From contig OZ020254.1 of the NCBI GenBank assembly GCA_963971285.1, forward strand, positions 10,354,001 to 10,418,000: a DNA stretch of 64,000 bases, written 5' to 3'. Source of the DNA: Astropecten irregularis (taxonomy: Eukaryota > Echinodermata > Asteroidea > Paxillosida > Astropectinidae). A program made the translations under genes and the position numbers. Every line of letters begins with the position of its first letter. The first letter of the stretch is position 1. Below the pieces are notes generated by a model that worked only from the letters and a program-made list of their open reading frames with translations, was not told where the DNA came from and did not search any database. Below are positions 59,181 through 64,000 of the stretch, one piece after another.

Positions 59181-62100
59181 CTAGAGGGCACTGGTGGCTG
59201 GCTGGACGTGGGTGCGCAGGCTTGTACGCTCCGTCACGCTGGACCGTAAGACAGCATTGCATACGGGACAGGTGTTTCGCAACCTCAGCCACTTGGAGAT
59301 ACATCTGTGATGGGGAAAAACCATGACAATAATGACTGAACCATTTGATACGAGCTACTCATCAACTCTGCCGACTACAGGTGTCACTTGAGATCAAATG
59401 AGATCACTATCACGGCAGCATGCAGTCTCAGATGACAGCTTCACCCCTTCAGCCCGGGTTTCTTTTTAGCTTTGCTTGTCCCAATCTCATAATCAGTCAC
59501 CAGTCAAATAGAGATCATCTGGCAAGGGCCCAATTTCATGGACTCCGTTACGGCCTATTTTTGTGCTTACGGGCACTGCTACGTGTGAAATCGGTTAGCA
59601 AAGAATTTCTAGGGTAATCGTCTATTCTCTGCTAATACGCTGTCATATACATTCTGCAGAAAATCTTTGCTTAGCGTAGCGAGAAAGTGAGCTCTCCCGT
59701 GAAATATGCTAACCGTAACAAAAAAAAAGTCTGCTATTGTAAGCGAAGAATTTTTGCTAACGGTAACGGATTCCATGAAATTGGGCCCAGTGCAGGGAGC
59801 TTGGCATACACATAAATAATGTAGGCGTGCAATGGTTGAATACCGCCACACAAAAGCCCAAATTCCAGGCGGTCTGTACATAATGAAGCCAGCTGTGTTT
59901 GGAATTCAGACTGCTCAAAAATGCGGATCTATTCAATTGCAAATCAAGGGGGTAAAAGTGACGGTAGAAACATACTGGTAAAATTTTTCTGCCTGAAATG
60001 CTGTATTAATTCAGAAAAGTGTAAAACCAGTGACCAAAAATATTTTTGATCTTTTAAAGATCAAAAATAAAAGAGAAAAGACAGTACCGTGGTCTTTTTT
60101 CACTGTTTTCTCAAAAAGTGGGCACCGTATGGGACTGAAATTTTCACAGATGACTGTTACTGTATCTTTCTTGATATTTTTGCCCATGAATCGGCATTTC
60201 TTTGACAAAAACCAAAGTATGAAATTACCTTAAAGTCTGTTATTTCTACATAAACACCATACAAAACCCAATAAGTTCATACGACCGGACTTACACGACA
60301 TGAAAGACGTGTTGGCAGGTGCACAGGCCAATCTTGGTCCCTTCCTCAAAGTCCTCCAGGCAGACGGAGCACATCTGTGGCGGGAAACAAGGACATTTCA
60401 CCATAATGTCATAGGGAGTCATCTCAGAAATCTCTTCTTTGCTATTGTTGTTGTTGTGTTTTTAAACCATAGTTCATGTGCAATTTGCAATTAATATGGA
60501 ATTTTCTTGACAGACCTTAAAACGTTTTAGTACCAGGGGACTATTTCATAGAGCTGCTTAAGCACAAAATTTGCTTTAAGCATGAACAAGTCTTCCTTGA
60601 TCAAACAGGATTACCAACCACATTTTCACGTGATGTTTATTGCTTTTGACTTGCATTTGGCCATTGTTTGCTGAGCATAACATTCACAAGGAGTTTTGCC
60701 TGGCACACTGATTTCATTTACCAAGGGTTTTTGGCACTTAAGCAAATTTTGGTGCTTAAGCAGCTCTATGAAATGACCCCAGAAATGGGTTAGAAAGGTC
60801 AGTTTGTGATGAAAAATACAAAGTAAATGGCCTGAATTTGAATTCAAATATGGGAGTCTCAACTACATCTGAGGAAGGAAATGGAGTATCATAGGAGAGA
60901 TTGGGAAACATTAGTTTGGGATGAGTTTAAAGGGGAGAAGTTGAATTTAAGATTAGAATGAACAATGATGTCAAAAGACTTACATCAAACTTGGCTCCTA
61001 TCTTCTTCTTGGTGAAACTCACCTGTGAAAAGAAAAAGAGCCAGACTATAGTGCAAAATGGCTGAAAAGGCAAAATTCTAGTGGATTTCTATAAACCAAG
61101 GAGTTCCTTGCTCAATGCAACCTCTCTGTGTTTAGGTAACTGACTAAGGTATTCTGAAATTCCTTCAGCAATTTGAGTATAAACTTTGCTACATGTACAA
61201 ATGAGTATAAAAAGCCCAAACCCCTTGCTTAAACCTTCTTCCTTGGATTTTCAGTTCTGAAGCAGAAAGCCCCTAGTCTATAAGATAGACGCACTCGCCT
61301 TACAGCAACTAGTTAGACATGCAAAATTGACCAATCAACATCCTCCGCCACGATCCAGACAGAAATGTTCTCAAAACAGATCTGATTGGCTGATGTGCTG
61401 CGTTGCATAAAATTTGCATGCAGGCATGTATCAGATGTTCCTACTTAGTGGCACGGAGTAGAACGGGTGATACTCAGACTAGAAAGCCCCTGGCACAAGA
61501 TGCAAACATGAAAAGGTTGCTCCAGTGACTACTTTCCATCCCTCCCCCTTGACCCCCCGTCCAAATGATAGCAATCATATTCTCTACACCTTGTACTCTC
61601 TTCTATAGGCCATCCTCGAATATCATGTCTGTAATTCTTCTAAGTCTTGTATATTAGGCCTTTATAACTCTCTTTTATCCCTCTTGAGACCTGGAGACTG
61701 ATCCTGCTTGGTAGGACCGATCTCTAAGACCCTCTCAACCTCAAGAACCAAATTCAAGAACCCCAAAAAAAACCCAACACTCACTGTCTTGAAGCCGGAA
61801 TCCACTCGTCCAGCTCTCTTCAATCTGTGTGACAAAACAGACAAATCCAGAGAATGAAATTCAGGAACGACAGCTCCTTACATCTGGAACTCACTACCTC
61901 TCGACCTTGGATCTTGTTTTTGTACAACTACCAAATTTAAATCACTACTCAAAACCAATCTAATGGCACAATATTGAGTTTTCAATAATTAATTTGTTCA
62001 CTTCCATGCTTCTTGTCCTCAAGTGTGCCACGCCTTGAACACCCAGCAGGGTGGATATGCACGCATCACATCAATCAATCAATCAGTGGGAGCATGCGCC

Positions 62101-62526
62101 GCGAAAGAGCGTTGACACATCTACCTTCGAGCGGTACTCCTTCAGTCTTCTGATGGCCATCCCCCAGGCAGCCACGCGACCCATCCCCATCTCAGCGAAA
62201 TAACGATCCATCTGATGCAACCATGTGTCATGTGGATGCCCTACCGAGCGAGTCCTACCAGTGGGTTCTCTCAAAGAGAGAATCCGCCTGGAAGGATCAC
62301 TCGCAAGCAATCTAGCCACATGACCGTACAGTCGCATCTGGCGCTCACGTATCACTCATTTGCACTCTGCACATCACAGGTGCGTCTTTTTTTTAATATT
62401 TATTACTAAGTCCCTCCCTTACCTGAGTAGATAGCAACAAAAGACGAGATTAAGCAACAGGATGAGACCCGCCACGACCAGGAATGGTAGGACCTGCTCA
62501 AAGTTGAGAGGAGCATTACTACTCAT
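59181..62526 (-). CDS. RNF24/RNF122: RNF24/RNF122-like membrane RING-H2 E3 ubiquitin ligase (5 exons, 128 aa)
   Basis: Exons in transcription order are 62526-62423, 61824-61785, 61022-60984, 60374-60295 and 59304-59181 (stop TAG). All junctions are GT-AG and in phase. The N-terminus MSSNAPLNFEQ leads into one transmembrane helix (residues ~13-34) ending FCCYLLR, the same layout as RNF24 and RNF122. A short basic linker follows, then the RING-H2 domain: C63-x2-C66, C81-x-H83, H86-x2-C89, C100-x2-C103, with core CSVCLEDF, CQHVFHVVC and WLRLRNTCPVC. Such proteins are small single-pass E3 ligases of endomembranes that bind an E2 through the RING. At 128 residues it is a little shorter than human RNF24 (148) and RNF122 (155), mainly in the linker and tail. 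It looks equally close to both paralogues, so it may be their single pre-duplication counterpart. Exons 2 and 3 are only 40 and 39 nt. Intron 1 holds LINE fragments, and introns 3 and 4 hold MITEs. Confidence 0.93.
59525..59790. mobile_element. Palindromic MITE, GGGCCCAATTTCATGGA ends, intron 4 of the RNF24-like gene
   Basis: Left end GGGCCCAATTTCATGGACTC, right end GGATTCCATGAAATTGGGCC. Subterminal CCGTTACGG/CGGTAACGG pairs. A diverged relative may lie at 39415-39735. Confidence 0.88.
59950..60235. mobile_element. MITE, CATACTTTGG family (left-truncated), intron 4 of the RNF24-like gene
   Basis: Matches the right two thirds of 53148-53482 (TTTTCTGCCTGAAATGCTGT, GATGACTGTTACTGTATC) and ends ACCAAAGTATGAAATTACCT. 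Confidence 0.85.
60533..60782. mobile_element. Palindromic MITE, closest relative of 4861-5095, intron 3 of the RNF24-like gene
   Basis: Left end GGGGACTATTTCATAGAGCT, right end AGCTCTATGAAATGACCCC. CTTAAGCACAAAA and CCTTGATCAAACAGGATT are shared with the 4861 copy over 55 kb away. Confidence 0.88.
61850..62087 (+). pseudogene. 5'-truncated LINE: C-terminus and 3' tail, in RNF24-like intron 1
   Basis: On the plus strand a short frame reads APYIWNSLPLDLGS then TKFKSLLKTNLMAQY and stop, the typical last residues of CR1/Jockey-group reverse transcriptase proteins (IWNSLP...FKS.LK..L). A ~100-base 3' UTR follows and ends in a short ATCA tandem repeat near 62075-62087, as expected of a LINE insertion. 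Confidence 0.75.
62083..62355 (-). pseudogene. LINE reverse-transcriptase C-terminus fragment (90 codons open)
   Basis: The minus strand reads IRERQMRLYGHVARL, then GHPHDTWLHQMDRYF and WGMAIRRLKEYRSKVD, matching the C-terminal pattern (R..R.GHV.R...GRP..TW...) of non-LTR retrotransposon polymerases. There is no upstream polymerase domain, so it is a dead fragment. A related piece is at 46502-46697. Confidence 0.75.
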
Positions 62527-64000
62527 GGTTCCATTAGGCATGTGATGTACCATGGAGACAAATTATTGCAAGACGATCATCAGAGATCCTAGGGGTAAGA
62601 CGACTAAGAATCCTGAACTTCAGATGCTGGGAATCATCATACTATCTGTTCTCGACGCTTTATCTGCGATGACAAACAAACAAAACAATCCAGACATTAC
62701 TAAACACAACATCTTTGCTCAAGTTGGTTCTAAAATTCAAAAATGAGCTTGAAAAGTATAAGAAATCTTGACAAATAGTGAACATTTTGTTTTTATGAGA
62801 AGGGCGCCCCTCAACTGGGGGTCTAATTTACAGCATCCATGCACATTTGTGTCCCATAACAAACACAAACGTTGTATCATCCAAAATAATCCTAGATGCT
62901 TCTCAAACTTGGATTCACATTTTAAGAACATCTCTATACAAGTAATAAACTGCTGCAAGCTGCTCATCAACCAAAATGACCTGAAATCTATCAAATGCTT
63001 AAAGTTAGGAGGGCCTGACGTGTTTCGATCCTAGCAGGATCTTTCTCAGTCAAAGGGTATAAGCCTATAGCCTTTATTCCTTTAACTTTATAAGAACATT
63101 TCTAAACATATATCTTTTTTTTCAGCATTTATAAGCATTAACTTGTTTATCAAGGAGGCAACTCCAAAACGTACGATGATTGTAAACTTCAGTACCCTCC
63201 TTTGGTTTTGATCACATGCTGGAATGACCATGAATACGTTCCATTGCGCATGCTTTACATGTGATGAAAACACAGGGGGGTTCAAAGTACATTACAATCG
63301 TCAAAAGTACTTAACGGTTTAGGTAACCTTGGCTTTGTCTGTCTTTAAATTTCATGGAAAGAAACCTTGCTTTATGTATTGGAAAGAAATGAAGTTTACA
63401 CTTGTGTTTTTTTTTAAAGATTTTAGTGAAAGTTTATGACGCGATGTACACAGCTCGAATGCCATGTGTTTTGTGCACGGTACTCACGCAGTACGCACAC
63501 ATGGCAATTTATCCCAAATGCGCTTTGACCTTCTAAATTTTGGACATGCCAGTCAGAATACGGAACTGGTTTATTCTACAATTACCAAATTACTCCAAGG
63601 CTGCATTCGAGCGGTTACTCCCGGTAACACGAGTGTGATGCGCGCGATCTCCGGTGCAGGAGTATACTCCCCAACGCTGGAGAGTATACTCTCGCTGACC
63701 CGAGTGTCGTACTCCGGCCGTTCGAGCGCTCAGGAGTATACTCGTGTTAACACGAGTAGCTCGCTCGAACGCAGCCCAAATGATCAATATGTGGAGATTA
63801 CTTACCTAGCTCGATGGCCGAACTTAACATGAACAAAAGTCATGACCAGATGACATGTGACATGTGACTTTGAAAGATTTACCGTGTGAAGCTAGGCCTA
63901 TTCCCAAGCACAATTGCGGGCTTAGTAAAACTTTCAAAGTTGGTGCAATGGACAAGTGCAAAGTGGAAGTAGAAATGAGAGGAAACAGCACAGGAATTTT
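62527..64000. other. Intergenic flank upstream of the RNF24-like gene
   Basis: Likely 5' UTR and promoter near 62527-62600. A diverged repeat with GGGCCTGACGTGTTTCGATC and CTAGCAGGATCTTTCTCA (about 62930-63080) recurs near 18230, 21580, 30135-30300 and 37255. A MITE is at 63599-63776. No gene is visible to the window end. Confidence 0.6.
63599..63776. mobile_element. MITE, GGCTGCATTCGAGCG ends, CAA duplication
   Basis: Ends GGCTGCATTCGAGCG and CGCTCGAACGCAGCC, with internal AACACGAGT inverted pairs and repeated GGAGTATACTC. Flanked by CAA on both sides (63596-63598, 63777-63779). The 122-codon ORF across it is a by-product of the repeats. Confidence 0.85.

Noticed and set aside
63464-63832. 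122-codon ORF
   Set aside because: Runs across a MITE with inverted GGCTGC ends; the reverse strand has an equivalent ORF.

Overview
This is nuclear DNA from an animal. Six spliced protein-coding genes can be reconstructed with GT-AG introns and unbroken reading frames. The intergenic and intronic sequence is AT-rich and packed with tRNA-derived SINEs, non-autonomous DNA transposons (MITEs), foldback elements and minisatellites. The protein families (DPCD, TRUB1, PLPBP, RNF24/RNF122, a G-protein gamma subunit) point to a metazoan with motile cilia. The intron-rich, vertebrate-like gene structures suggest a marine invertebrate deuterostome such as an echinoderm or hemichordate. That placement is an inference and the species is not determined.

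Layout, left to right. 1-4.5 kb: non-coding repeats, probably including the 3' UTR of a G-gamma gene whose coding exon is at 4548-4748 (minus). 4.8-10.8 kb: intergenic, with two complete hAT-type elements. 10808-14257 (plus): DPCD, 6 exons. 16071-21019 (minus): TRUB1, 7 exons, tail-to-tail with DPCD. 21.0-29.1 kb: a gene desert holding a duplicated multi-copy repeat, nested MITEs and a CTCF-like motif. 29129-33911 (minus): PLPBP, 7 exons. 33.9-35.0 kb: short divergent spacer. 35048-51862 (plus): a 19-exon gene for a 1,445-residue protein with a disordered N-terminal two thirds and a coiled-coil C-terminus, which I do not recognise. 51.9-59.2 kb: gene desert. 59181-62526 (minus): an RNF24/RNF122-type membrane RING-H2 ubiquitin ligase, 5 exons. 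62.5-64 kb: intergenic, with a MITE near the end.

The genes are unrelated housekeeping or ciliary genes rather than a pathway: cilium biogenesis (DPCD), tRNA/mRNA pseudouridylation (TRUB1), vitamin B6 homeostasis (PLPBP), ubiquitylation (RNF24-like), G-protein signalling (G-gamma) and an unknown coiled-coil protein. The most distinctive content is the mobile-element layer. Six hAT-like insertions have intact inverted ends; five have perfect 8-bp target duplications and one has 7 of 8. A family of palindromic elements has ends resembling GGGCCAATTTCAT. One MITE family occurs three times in a single intron. One intron holds a foldback within a foldback interrupted by a hAT element. The same 21-bp minisatellite sits in introns of two adjacent genes. 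No autonomous transposase is present.
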